DNA of 64,000 nt from CAWAPD01 sp963783865 (lineage in GTDB: Bacteria > Actinomycetota > Thermoleophilia > UBA2241), in contig CAWAPD010000004.1 in NCBI GenBank assembly GCA_963783865.1, positions 1-64,000 of the forward strand. Reading direction: 5' to 3'. How positions within the stretch are numbered: position 1 is the first letter of the stretch; every line of letters starts with the position of its first letter. The position numbers were made by a program, and so were the translations under genes. Below, piece after piece: positions 8,793 to 16,303 of the stretch. The notes under the pieces were generated by a model. The model saw nothing but the letters and a program-made list of their open reading frames with translations, searched no databases and was not told where the DNA came from.

Positions 8793-8826
8793 GGGGGCGG
8801 CGGTGGCGAGAGCCACCGCCGCCCCC
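8793..8826 (+). terminator. Terminator hairpin after first solute-binding protein
   Basis: 15-bp perfect stem (GGGGGCGGCGGTGGC at 8793-8807) with a GAGA loop, followed by TTTCTTG. It looks like a rho-independent terminator with a short T-run. The arms share GGGCGGCGGTGGC with the hairpins at 5140 and 10812. Confidence 0.7.
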
Positions 8827-8973
8827 TTTCTTGTGTTGGTCCGCCTCGCATGGTACAAGCGTAGAAGGAGCCGGCCGGTGGGGGTGTGGCGGTTTTGACG
8901 CCGGGGCGCAGGGTCGCGCCGCTGCCGGCTCCTGGCGGGGCTGTCCTCATCTGCGTGCGACTCTGGAGGCAAC

Positions 8974-10803
8974 ATGAAGGCTCGTGTCCGGTCACGTCGT
9001 CTGGCGCTGGGGATCGCCGCGCTCGCCCTTGCCGGCGCGCTGGTCTGGGGTCTCACCTCGGCGCTCGCGGACTCACCGAGTCCGGCCTCGAGCAGCGGGC
9101 CGGTCACCCTCAAGGTCGGCTGGGTGGTCGAACCCGACAACCTGAACCCCTTCATCGGGTACGAGACGTCGTCGTACGAGATCTGGAACCTCAACTACAG
9201 CTTCCTGTTCCTGTACGACCTGCACGGGAACCCGACGCCCGACCTGGCGACCGAGATCCCGACCGAGCAGAACGGCGGCATCTCCGCCGACGGCAAGACC
9301 TGGACGATCCACATCCGGCCCAACGCGAAGTGGTCGGACGGGCAGCCTCTGACAGCGTCGGATGTCGCGTGGACGCTCAACTACATCATCGACAACAACA
9401 TGTCGGCCCTCGCCGTGGGCACGTACAACATGAAGCACGCGACGGCGCTCGACCCGACGACCGTCCAGATCGCCTGCAGCAAGCCCAAGGCCGACATGCT
9501 GCGGTCGTACTGGCCGGTACTGCCCGAGCACATCTGGAAGAAGGTCGACCCGAAAGCGGCGGGGACGAGCTATCAGCAGCCATACCCGATCGTCGGCAGC
9601 GGGCCGTTCACGACGGTGCAGTTCAAGAAGGGCTCGTTCGTGAAGATGGTCGCCAACCCCTACTACTACGGGACCAAGCCGGCGATCCAGGAGATCCTCT
9701 TCGTCACCTATCAGAACGGCAACACGATGGAAGCCGACCTCGTGAGCGGCGCCATCGACGCCGCCCAGGGCATCCCCGAGGCCCAGTTCGCTACCCTGAA
9801 GAACAACTCGGCCTTCAAGTCCGTGGCGTACAACTACTTCAACTGGGACTACATGGACTTCAACTGCTATACGGGGAAGTCGACCGGCAACCCCGTGCTG
9901 CTCGACCCCGCCTTCCGGCAGGCGATCAACTACGCGATCGACAAGAAGCAGCTGGTCACGGTCGGTTGGCAGGGCTACGCGCAGCCGGGCACCACGATCA
10001 TGACACCGGACTCGTGGACGAACCCCGACTACCACTGGCAGCCTCCCGCCGACCAGACGTACACGTTCGATCTTGCGACCGCGCAGCAGAAGCTCGACGC
10101 GGCCGGCTACAAGAAGGTGGGCGGGCAGCTGCTGAACAAGCAGGGCAAGCCGATCGCCCTGCGCCTGATGGCGCCCAGCGACTGGCCCCAGCACGTGGCC
10201 GAAGCCAAGCTCGTCACGGGGTGGCTCCAGGATCTGGGCATCAAGATCACGCTCGACGTCGTCGACCCCGGTCAGATGTCGTCCCGTATCTACAACTGGA
10301 GCGGCAACCAGCCGGCTCCCGACTTCGACCTCGCCATCTGGGACTGGGACGGCTACCTCGACCCCGGCCAGACGTTGGCCTCGTACTCGTCCGACCAGAT
10401 CGGCGGCTGGAACGAACCCGAGTGGTCGAACGCCCAGTTCGACAAGCTCAACAACCTCCAGCTGACGACGCTCGACACCCAGAAGCGCGCCCAGTACATC
10501 TGGCAGATGCAGCAGATCATGTACGACCAGACGCCGATCATCGTGTTCAGCTACTACGACTACCTGCAGGCGTTCAACGTGCAGAAGTGGGACGGCTGGA
10601 AGCAGACCCTCGACGGCCGTGGGCCGGCCTTCTACACGAGCGGCAGCAACATCGAGAGCTACCTCGACCTGAGGCCCAAGAGCACCAGCAGCAAGAGCAG
10701 CTCGCTGGGCGCGATCGTGGCGATCGTGGTCGCGGTCATCGTGGTGTTCGGGGTCGTGGCGCTGCTCATGCGGCGCCGGCGCCCGGTCGCCGTCGAAGAG
10801 TAG
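8974..10803 (+). CDS. Family 5 extracellular solute-binding protein, copy 2
   Basis: 609-residue tandem paralogue of the protein at 6934, with the same architecture: an N-terminal membrane segment (IAALALAGALVWGLTSAL), the SBP_bac_5 core (VTLKVGWVVEPDNLNPFIGY, NAKWSDGQPLTASDVAWTLN, AFRQAINYAIDKKQLV), a C-terminal membrane helix (IVAIVVAVIVVFGVVALLM) and a basic tail. The two share long near-identical blocks such as QIMYDQTP and DFDL.LWDWDGY, so they arose by duplication. The ATG at 8974 follows GGAGG. Separate terminator-like hairpins after each copy suggest independent transcription. No permease partner is in the window, and the ligand cannot be named. Confidence 0.85.
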   Translation: MKARVRSRRLALGIAALALAGALVWGLTSALADSPSPASSSGPVTLKVGWVVEPDNLNPFIGYETSSYEIWNLNYSFLFLYDLHGNPTPDLATEIPTEQNGGISADGKTWTIHIRPNAKWSDGQPLTASDVAWTLNYIIDNNMSALAVGTYNMKHATALDPTTVQIACSKPKADMLRSYWPVLPEHIWKKVDPKAAGTSYQQPYPIVGSGPFTTVQFKKGSFVKMVANPYYYGTKPAIQEILFVTYQNGNTMEADLVSGAIDAAQGIPEAQFATLKNNSAFKSVAYNYFNWDYMDFNCYTGKSTGNPVLLDPAFRQAINYAIDKKQLVTVGWQGYAQPGTTIMTPDSWTNPDYHWQPPADQTYTFDLATAQQKLDAAGYKKVGGQLLNKQGKPIALRLMAPSDWPQHVAEAKLVTGWLQDLGIKITLDVVDPGQMSSRIYNWSGNQPAPDFDLAIWDWDGYLDPGQTLASYSSDQIGGWNEPEWSNAQFDKLNNLQLTTLDTQKRAQYIWQMQQIMYDQTPIIVFSYYDYLQAFNVQKWDGWKQTLDGRGPAFYTSGSNIESYLDLRPKSTSSKSSSLGAIVAIVVAVIVVFGVVALLMRRRRPVAVEE

Positions 10804-10811
10804 ACGTCGCC

Positions 10812-10847
10812 GTGGGGCGGCGGTGGCGGGAGCCACCGCCGCCCCAC
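10812..10847 (+). terminator. Terminator hairpin after second solute-binding protein
   Basis: 16-bp perfect stem (GTGGGGCGGCGGTGGC at 10812-10827) with a GGGA loop, followed by TCCTTTCTC. It is the same arm sequence as the hairpins at 5140 and 8793. Confidence 0.68.
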
Positions 10848-10862
10848 TCCTTTCTCGTCGCC

Positions 10863-10879
10863 GGTGCATAGTTTGCACC
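10863..10879 (+). promoter_or_regulatory. Candidate ARG box upstream of argC
   Basis: Near-palindrome GGTGCATAGTTTGCACC. Its core TGCATAGTTTGCA resembles TGTATAGTATTCA at 14350-14362, upstream of argR. ArgR family boxes are AT-leaning palindromes of this size. It lies just upstream of the candidate -35 of the argC promoter, consistent with arginine-dependent repression. ArgR binding is inferred. Confidence 0.5.
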
Positions 10880-10894
10880 AAGTGTGCGCGACGC

Positions 10895-10923
10895 TTGCAT
10901 TGTTCTCGGCGGCCTTGTAGAGT
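10895..10923 (+). promoter_or_regulatory. Candidate promoter of the argCJB operon
   Basis: TTGCAT (10895-10900), 17-bp spacer, TAGAGT (10918-10923), a reasonable sigma-70-type match. It is about 210 bp upstream of the argC ATG, leaving a long GC-rich leader in which no further gene is seen. Confidence 0.4.
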
Positions 10924-11130
10924 GCCCGCCACGATGCGCAGCCGCAGCGACACTCTCGTTCGCTCGCCCCGCCGGCCGGCGGGTGCCCCGTGCTGCGCGG
11001 TCCCCCGGGCCCGACGCGCACGACCCGCGCCGGCCGGCGGGCGCCCTCGTCTGTAGCAGCACTCCGCAGACTCGCCATCCGTCCCCGAGCCGGCGTCGCC
11101 GTGTCCGACCGTCCTGCCCTGAGGAGACCG

Positions 11131-12153
11131 ATGACCGCGAGCACCACCCACGATCACACCGACTCACTGGACGTCGCCGTCGTCGGCGGCTCCGGGTACA
11201 CCGGCGGCCTGCTGGGCGAGCTGCTGCTGCGCCACACGTACGCCCGCCTTGTGGCGATCAGCTCGGAGCAGCTCGCCGGCACCCCGGTCGCCGCCCACAA
11301 CCCGCGTCTGCGCAGCGACCTCGTCTTCTGCCGGGCCGGCGAGGTCGGCGGCGTGCAGGTCGCCTTCGTCTGCACGCCGCACGGCGAGGCGGCGCCGGTC
11401 GTGAAGCGGCTGCTCGACGACGGCGTGCGCGTGGTCGACCTGTCGGCCGACTTCAGGCTCGCGCCGGCCGTCTACGAGGAGTGGTACGGGCCGCACCCGT
11501 ACCCCGAGCTGACGCCGGCGGCGTACGGGCTGACCGAGCTACACCGCGACGCCGTCGCCGGCGCCGGCCTCGTGGCCAATCCCGGCTGCTACCCGACGGC
11601 GGCGCTGCTGGCGCTCGCCCCGCTGCAGGCGTTCGGGCTCCTGGACGTCGTGATCGACGCCAAGTCGGGAGTCAGCGGCGCCGGCAAGGCGCCCAGCGAC
11701 CGCACCCACTTCTGCAGCGTCGACTCCGACCTGGTCGCCTACGGCATCGGCCGTCACCGGCACTACCCCGAGATCGTCGCGGGACTCGGCGCCGGCTCGG
11801 CCGGATCCGCCGCTCCGGCGGTGACCTTCGTGCCACACCTGGTCCCGATGCAGCGCGGCATCGTCGAGACGATCTACGCGCGCTGCGACACCCTGCCCGG
11901 CGATACGGACCTCGCCGGACTCTACCGCACCTTCTACGAGGGGGAGCGGTTCGTCGAGGTGACCGGCGCGCCGCCGCAGCTCAAGGACGTGGCCGGCACG
12001 AACTACTGCCGTCTCCACCCGGCCTACGACGAGCGCGCCGGCCGGGTCGTCGTCGTGGCCGCCATCGACAACCTGATGAAGGGCGCCTCGGGGCAGGCCG
12101 TGCAGAACATGAACCTTATGGCCGGGCTGTCCGAGCACGAGGGGCTGGTCTAG
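11131..12153 (+). CDS. argC: N-acetyl-gamma-glutamyl-phosphate reductase
   Basis: 340-residue enzyme for the third step of arginine biosynthesis: NADPH-dependent reduction of N-acetylglutamyl phosphate to the semialdehyde. The N-terminal Rossmann motif is VAVVGGSGYTGGLLGELLLR. The catalytic Cys is in NPGCYPTAALLAL. The C-terminal block HPAYDERAGRVVVVAAIDNL and LMKGASGQAVQNMN is typical. ATG 11131 follows GAGGAG; longer in-frame extensions upstream are GC-rich read-through. The stop TAG is immediately followed by the argJ ATG, so the genes form one operon argC-argJ-argB. Confidence 0.95.
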   Translation: MTASTTHDHTDSLDVAVVGGSGYTGGLLGELLLRHTYARLVAISSEQLAGTPVAAHNPRLRSDLVFCRAGEVGGVQVAFVCTPHGEAAPVVKRLLDDGVRVVDLSADFRLAPAVYEEWYGPHPYPELTPAAYGLTELHRDAVAGAGLVANPGCYPTAALLALAPLQAFGLLDVVIDAKSGVSGAGKAPSDRTHFCSVDSDLVAYGIGRHRHYPEIVAGLGAGSAGSAAPAVTFVPHLVPMQRGIVETIYARCDTLPGDTDLAGLYRTFYEGERFVEVTGAPPQLKDVAGTNYCRLHPAYDERAGRVVVVAAIDNLMKGASGQAVQNMNLMAGLSEHEGLV

Positions 12154-13401
12154 ATGCTGCCCGAGAGCCGCTTCGTCGAGCTGCCGCTCCAGGCGGCTCA
12201 GGCCGAGCGTTCGGTCACGCACCCGGCGGGGTTCAAGGCGGCGGGCATCCACGCCGGACTCAAGCGCAGCGGCCGCCGCGACCTGGGCGTGCTGTACGCC
12301 GAGCGGGCCGGCGCCTCGGCCGCCGTGTTCACGACCAACGCCGCGGCGGCCGCCCCGGTGCGCCTCACGCGGGACTCCTCGCGCTGCGAGCACCTGCGGG
12401 CCGTCGTCGTCAATTCAGGCAACGCCAACGCCTGCACGGGCAAGCAGGGGCTGGGCGACGCGGCGCGGATGCGCCGCGTCGCCGCCGACTCCCTCGGCCT
12501 GCGGCCCGAGGAGGTCGCCGTCTGCTCGACCGGGATCATCGGGGTGCCGCTGCCCATCGACGCCGTCTGCGACGGCATCGTGCGGGCGGCGCCCCACCTC
12601 GGTCACGCCCAGGGCGGCGACTTCGCGGCCGCGATCCGCACGACCGACCGCCTGCCCAAGGAGGGCGCGCTGACGCTGGGCTTGGCGGCGGGCGAGGTGC
12701 GGCTCGGCTTCGCCTGCAAGGGCGCCGGCATGATCTCGCCCGACATGGCCACGATGCTGTGCTTCGTCACGACCGACGCCGTCGTGCCGGCCGCCACGCT
12801 GCAGGCGGTCCTCGGCCGCGCCGTGGACGCGACGTTCAACCGCGTGACCGTCGACGGCCAGCAGTCGACCAACGACACGGTGCTGGCCTTCGCCGGCGGC
12901 GCTTCCGGCGTGGAGCCGGCCGGCGCCGACCTCGAGCTCTTCGCAGATGCCCTGCGGTCCGCGTTCTTGAGGCTGGCGCTCGCCCTGGTGGCCGACGGCG
13001 AGGGAGCCACCAAGACCATGCGCCTGCGGGTCGACGGCGCGGGCGACGCCGGCGAAGCCGAGCGCGTCGCCCGCGCCGTCGCCAACTCGCCGCTGCTCAA
13101 GGCGGCGATGTACGGCGGGGACCCGAACTGGGGACGGGTGATGCAGGCCGCCGGCCAGATCATCGGCACCTCCAACGGCTGCGGACTGAAGGCCGACATC
13201 GCCGTCGGCGACGTGGTCGTGGCCGGCAGGGGGGAGGCGCGGCCCCTGAGCGACGGCGCAGCGCGCGCGCTGCGCCGTCTGATGGCCGCGCCCGAGATCG
13301 ATCTGGCCCTGACGTTGTATCGTGGGATCGCGACGGCGACCATCTACTTCAGCGACCTGACGCACGAGTACGTCAGTGAGAACTCCGACCACGCGAGCTG
13401 A
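12154..13401 (+). CDS. argJ: Bifunctional glutamate N-acetyltransferase / amino-acid acetyltransferase
   Basis: 415-residue ArgJ that recycles acetyl groups from N-acetylornithine to glutamate and, in bifunctional members, also makes N-acetylglutamate from acetyl-CoA. The precursor is known to self-cleave before a conserved Thr into alpha and beta chains; that site is visible as KGAGMISPDMATMLCFVTTD. Other family blocks are HPAGFKAAGIHAGLK and VVVNSGNANACTGKQG near the N-terminus and GGDPNWGRVMQAAGQ near the C-terminus. The ATG directly abuts the argC stop. The cyclic acetyl pathway implied by argJ fits the absence of argA or argE here. Length is typical. Confidence 0.95.
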   Translation: MLPESRFVELPLQAAQAERSVTHPAGFKAAGIHAGLKRSGRRDLGVLYAERAGASAAVFTTNAAAAAPVRLTRDSSRCEHLRAVVVNSGNANACTGKQGLGDAARMRRVAADSLGLRPEEVAVCSTGIIGVPLPIDAVCDGIVRAAPHLGHAQGGDFAAAIRTTDRLPKEGALTLGLAAGEVRLGFACKGAGMISPDMATMLCFVTTDAVVPAATLQAVLGRAVDATFNRVTVDGQQSTNDTVLAFAGGASGVEPAGADLELFADALRSAFLRLALALVADGEGATKTMRLRVDGAGDAGEAERVARAVANSPLLKAAMYGGDPNWGRVMQAAGQIIGTSNGCGLKADIAVGDVVVAGRGEARPLSDGAARALRRLMAAPEIDLALTLYRGIATATIYFSDLTHEYVSENSDHAS

Positions 13402-13406
13402 CCGAG

Positions 13407-14291
13407 GTGCAGACGATGACGGCACGTGACCAGAGGACCGTGAAGACGCTGGTCGAGGCGCTGCCCTACATCCAGCGCTTCGCGGGCGCGACCATGGTGA
13501 TCAAGTACGGCGGCGCGGCCATGACCTCGCCCCACCTGCGAGAGCAGTTCGCCGCCGACATGGTGCTGCTCAAGCAGGTCGGGATGCGGCCGGTGGTGGT
13601 CCACGGCGGCGGCCCCGAGATCACCCGCCACCTGGACCGCCTGGGCATGGAGACGACGTTCGTCGACGGCCACCGCGTGACCGACGAGGCGACGCTGGAG
13701 GTCGCCGGGATGGTGCTGGTCGGCAAGGTCAACAGCGAGATCGTGGGCCTGATCAACGCGCACGGCGGCACCGCCGTGGGCCTGTCGGGACAGGACGGCC
13801 GCCTGATCCGCGCCGAGGTCAAGGAGCACGTCGACCTCGAAGGCAACGTGCTCGACCTGGGCTTCGTCGGGTCGGTCCGGGCCATCGACACGTCGGTGCT
13901 CGACCTGCTCTCCGACGAGATGACCCCCGTCATCGCCAGCGTCGGCGCCGATGGGGCCGGCCAGGCCTACAACATCAACGCCGACACGGTGGCCGGCGAG
14001 CTGGCGGCGGCGCTCGGGGCCGAGAAGATCGTCTTCCTGACCGACGTCGGCGGCATCATGCAGGAGGAGGCCTTCGACCAGGATGTGGTCAGCGAGTGCG
14101 ACCTGGCCTACCTCGGGGCGCTCCAGGGCGCCGGCAAGATCAGCGGCGGCATGGTGCCGAAGGTCGCCGCCGTGCGCCGCGCGCTGGAGGCCGGGGTCAA
14201 GAGCGCGCACATCGTCGACGGTCGCGTCGAGCACGCAGTGTTGCTCGAGATCCTGACCGACGCCGGTTGCGGCACCAAGGTGACTGCATGA
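13407..14291 (+). CDS. argB: Acetylglutamate kinase
   Basis: 294-residue amino-acid kinase that phosphorylates N-acetylglutamate, usually the arginine-inhibited step. Conserved segments are MVIKYGGAAMTSPHLREQF, the RPVVVHGGGPEITRHL glycine loop, YNINADTVAGELAAAL, and the C-terminal KISGGMVPKVAAVRRALEAG. GTG at 13407 is 5 bp after the argJ stop. An ATG at 13416 is a near alternative. The operon ends here: argD and argF, which usually sit between argB and argR in actinobacteria, are missing from this window. Confidence 0.95.
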   Translation: MQTMTARDQRTVKTLVEALPYIQRFAGATMVIKYGGAAMTSPHLREQFAADMVLLKQVGMRPVVVHGGGPEITRHLDRLGMETTFVDGHRVTDEATLEVAGMVLVGKVNSEIVGLINAHGGTAVGLSGQDGRLIRAEVKEHVDLEGNVLDLGFVGSVRAIDTSVLDLLSDEMTPVIASVGADGAGQAYNINADTVAGELAAALGAEKIVFLTDVGGIMQEEAFDQDVVSECDLAYLGALQGAGKISGGMVPKVAAVRRALEAGVKSAHIVDGRVEHAVLLEILTDAGCGTKVTA

Positions 14292-14347
14292 AGTGTGCTG
14301 CGACACGGCAGCGGCCGGCAGCGCCGTGTATGGATCGGACCACATTC

Positions 14348-14362
14348 TATGTATAGTATTCA
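14348..14362 (+). promoter_or_regulatory. Candidate ARG box and -10 upstream of argR
   Basis: TATGTATAGTATTCA, an AT-rich island in a GC-rich region, contains a possible -10 (TATAGT, 14352-14357). Its core TGTATAGTATTCA matches TGCATAGTTTGCA upstream of argC in 10 of 13 positions. Overlap of a -10 and an ARG box would give autoregulation of argR and control of argGH. A clear -35 is not seen. Confidence 0.5.
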
Positions 14363-14429
14363 GCACGATCTTGCGCTGCCGGCCGCCCCGTTCGCGGGTT
14401 CGCCGCGACAGACGTCCTGGAGGGGTGAC

Positions 14430-14915
14430 GTGGCCACGAAGTGGAAGAGGACGACGATGACCAAGACCGAGCGTCACCGGCTCATCCAGACGCTCATCAC
14501 GCAACGCGAGATCTCGACCCAGCGCGAGCTCGTGCACGCGCTCGGCGCCCTCGGCTGCTCGGTCACCCAGGCCACCGTCTCGCGCGACATCCGCGAGCTC
14601 GACCTGCAGAAGGTGCGCACCCACCTCGGTCGCGCCAAGTACGTCCTCTCGTCGCGCGAGCGGCCCAAGGACCCCGAGCAGGCCGCCAGCCACGTGCTGC
14701 GCGACTTCTGCCGCTCGACCGCCGTGGCCCAGAACCAGGTGGTCGTGCGCTGCGAGATCGGCACCGCCTCGACGGTCGCCCGCCAGATCGACAACCTGAA
14801 CCACACCGACGTGGTCGGCACGCTGGCCGGCGACGACACCTTCATCATCATCCTCAGGGACCCGGCGACGGCCGCGCGCATGCAGGAGTACGTCGACCGT
14901 CTCCGAGAGGCCTAG
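14430..14915 (+). CDS. argR: Arginine repressor
   Basis: 161-residue hexameric winged-helix regulator that represses arginine genes when bound to arginine. The N-terminal DNA-binding domain shows TERHRLIQTLITQREISTQ and the recognition segment GCSVTQATVSRDIRELDL. The C-terminal arginine-binding domain ends GTLAGDDTFIIILRD. GTG 14430 is chosen because GGAGG at 14419-14423 is well spaced; ATG 14457 is an acceptable alternative giving 152 residues. It sits between argB and argG, with a candidate ARG box 68 bp upstream, so it probably regulates itself, argGH and argCJB. Confidence 0.94.
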   Translation: MATKWKRTTMTKTERHRLIQTLITQREISTQRELVHALGALGCSVTQATVSRDIRELDLQKVRTHLGRAKYVLSSRERPKDPEQAASHVLRDFCRSTAVAQNQVVVRCEIGTASTVARQIDNLNHTDVVGTLAGDDTFIIILRDPATAARMQEYVDRLREA

Positions 14916-15046
14916 CGCGCAGGCACCGTGGCGCGCACTCCAGCCTGCCGGCCGTGCGCGCACCCGTGCGTCGGCGCGACCCGGCGCCCCGGCCCCTTGG
15001 GCCGCCTGTGTCCCTGTCTCATCGTGAACCGAAAGGGAAGTCGAAC

Positions 15047-16303
15047 GTGAACGGTAAGGTCGTCCTCGCGTACTCCGGTGGTCTCGACACCACCGCCATG
15101 ATCCCGTACCTCAAGGAGAAGCACGGCCGCGACGTGGTCGCGATGCTGGTCGACGTCGGACGGGTCAAGAAGATCCCCGAGCTCATGGAACGCGCCAAGG
15201 CGGCCGGCGCCATCGATGCGGTCGCCGTCGACGCCAAGGAGGAGTTCGCCGAGCGCTTCGTGCTGCCGGCGCTCATGGCGAACGCCCTCTACGAGGAGAA
15301 GTACCCGCTCGTGAGCTCGCTGTCGCGGCCGCTCATCGCCCAGAAGCTGGTCGACGTCGCCCACCAGTACGGCGCTACCGCGGTCGCCCACGGCTGTACC
15401 GGCAAGGGCAACGACCAGGTGCGGGTCGAGATCGGCGTCAAGAGCCAGGACCCGCACCTCGAGTGCCTGGCCCCGGCCCGCGATTGGCACATGAGCCGCG
15501 AGGAGCTGCTCGACTTCTGCGCCGAGCGGGGCGTGCCGCTGCCGCTGACCAAGAAGAGCCCGTACTCGATCGACGAGAACCTGTGGGGCCGCACGAACGA
15601 GTGCGGCATGCTCGAGGACCCGTGGGTGGCGCCGCCGGAGGACGCCTACGAGGTCACCGTGAGTCCGGAGGCGGCGCCCGACGAGGCCCAGCTCGTCGAG
15701 GTGGGCTTCGAGCGCGGCGTGCCGGTCAGCCTCGACGGCCGGGCGATGGGCCTGGTCGAGCTGATCGAGACGATCGACGGGATCGGCGGCGCGCACGGCT
15801 TCGGGCGCGTCGACATGATCGAGAACCGGCTGGTCGGCATCAAGAGCCGCGAGATCTACGAGGTGCCGGCGGCGCTGGCGCTGATCACCGCCCACAAGGA
15901 GCTCGAGGACCTGGTGCTGACGCGCGACCTGATCCACTTCAAGCGCACGATCGAGGGCAAGCTGGCCGACATGATCTACGAGGGCCAGTGGTTCGACCCG
16001 CTGACCGACGCCTGCAAGGCCTTCCTGTTCTCGACCCAGGAGCGCGTGACCGGCACGATCAGGCTGCGGTTCTACAAGGGCGGCTGCACGCCCGAGGGCC
16101 GGTTCTCACCGAACACGCTCTACAACTACAAGCTCGCCACCTACTCGAAGGAGGACGAGTTCTCACACACGGCGGCCGCCGGCTTCACCGAGCTGTGGGG
16201 CCTGCCGATCGAGATGTGGGCGCGCGTCGGCAAGGAGATCGCCCTGCGCGAGGGCGAGACGGTGGGGGAGAAGGACGCTTCCGCCGAGGGGGCGACGGTC
16301 TGA
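15047..16303 (+). CDS. argG: Argininosuccinate synthase
   Basis: 418-residue ATP-dependent ligase joining citrulline and aspartate. The N-terminal PP-loop is VVLAYSGGLDTTAMIPYL. Other diagnostic blocks are AVAHGCTGKGNDQVRVE, TKKSPYSIDENLWGRTNECG and RFYKGGCTPEGRFSPNTLYN. GTG 15047 is set by the short distance to the PP-loop and by AAGGGAAG upstream; much longer in-frame extensions are spurious. A 131-bp gap separates it from argR, without a visible terminator or ARG box, so expression may come from the argR promoter. Its stop overlaps the apparent CTG start of argH. Confidence 0.95.
   Translation: MNGKVVLAYSGGLDTTAMIPYLKEKHGRDVVAMLVDVGRVKKIPELMERAKAAGAIDAVAVDAKEEFAERFVLPALMANALYEEKYPLVSSLSRPLIAQKLVDVAHQYGATAVAHGCTGKGNDQVRVEIGVKSQDPHLECLAPARDWHMSREELLDFCAERGVPLPLTKKSPYSIDENLWGRTNECGMLEDPWVAPPEDAYEVTVSPEAAPDEAQLVEVGFERGVPVSLDGRAMGLVELIETIDGIGGAHGFGRVDMIENRLVGIKSREIYEVPAALALITAHKELEDLVLTRDLIHFKRTIEGKLADMIYEGQWFDPLTDACKAFLFSTQERVTGTIRLRFYKGGCTPEGRFSPNTLYNYKLATYSKEDEFSHTAAAGFTELWGLPIEMWARVGKEIALREGETVGEKDASAEGATV

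Noticed and set aside
14295..14429. Longer N-terminus for ArgR starting at 14295
   Set aside because: The extension covers the AT-rich promoter and candidate ARG box and has no family similarity; GTG 14430 has a good Shine-Dalgarno.
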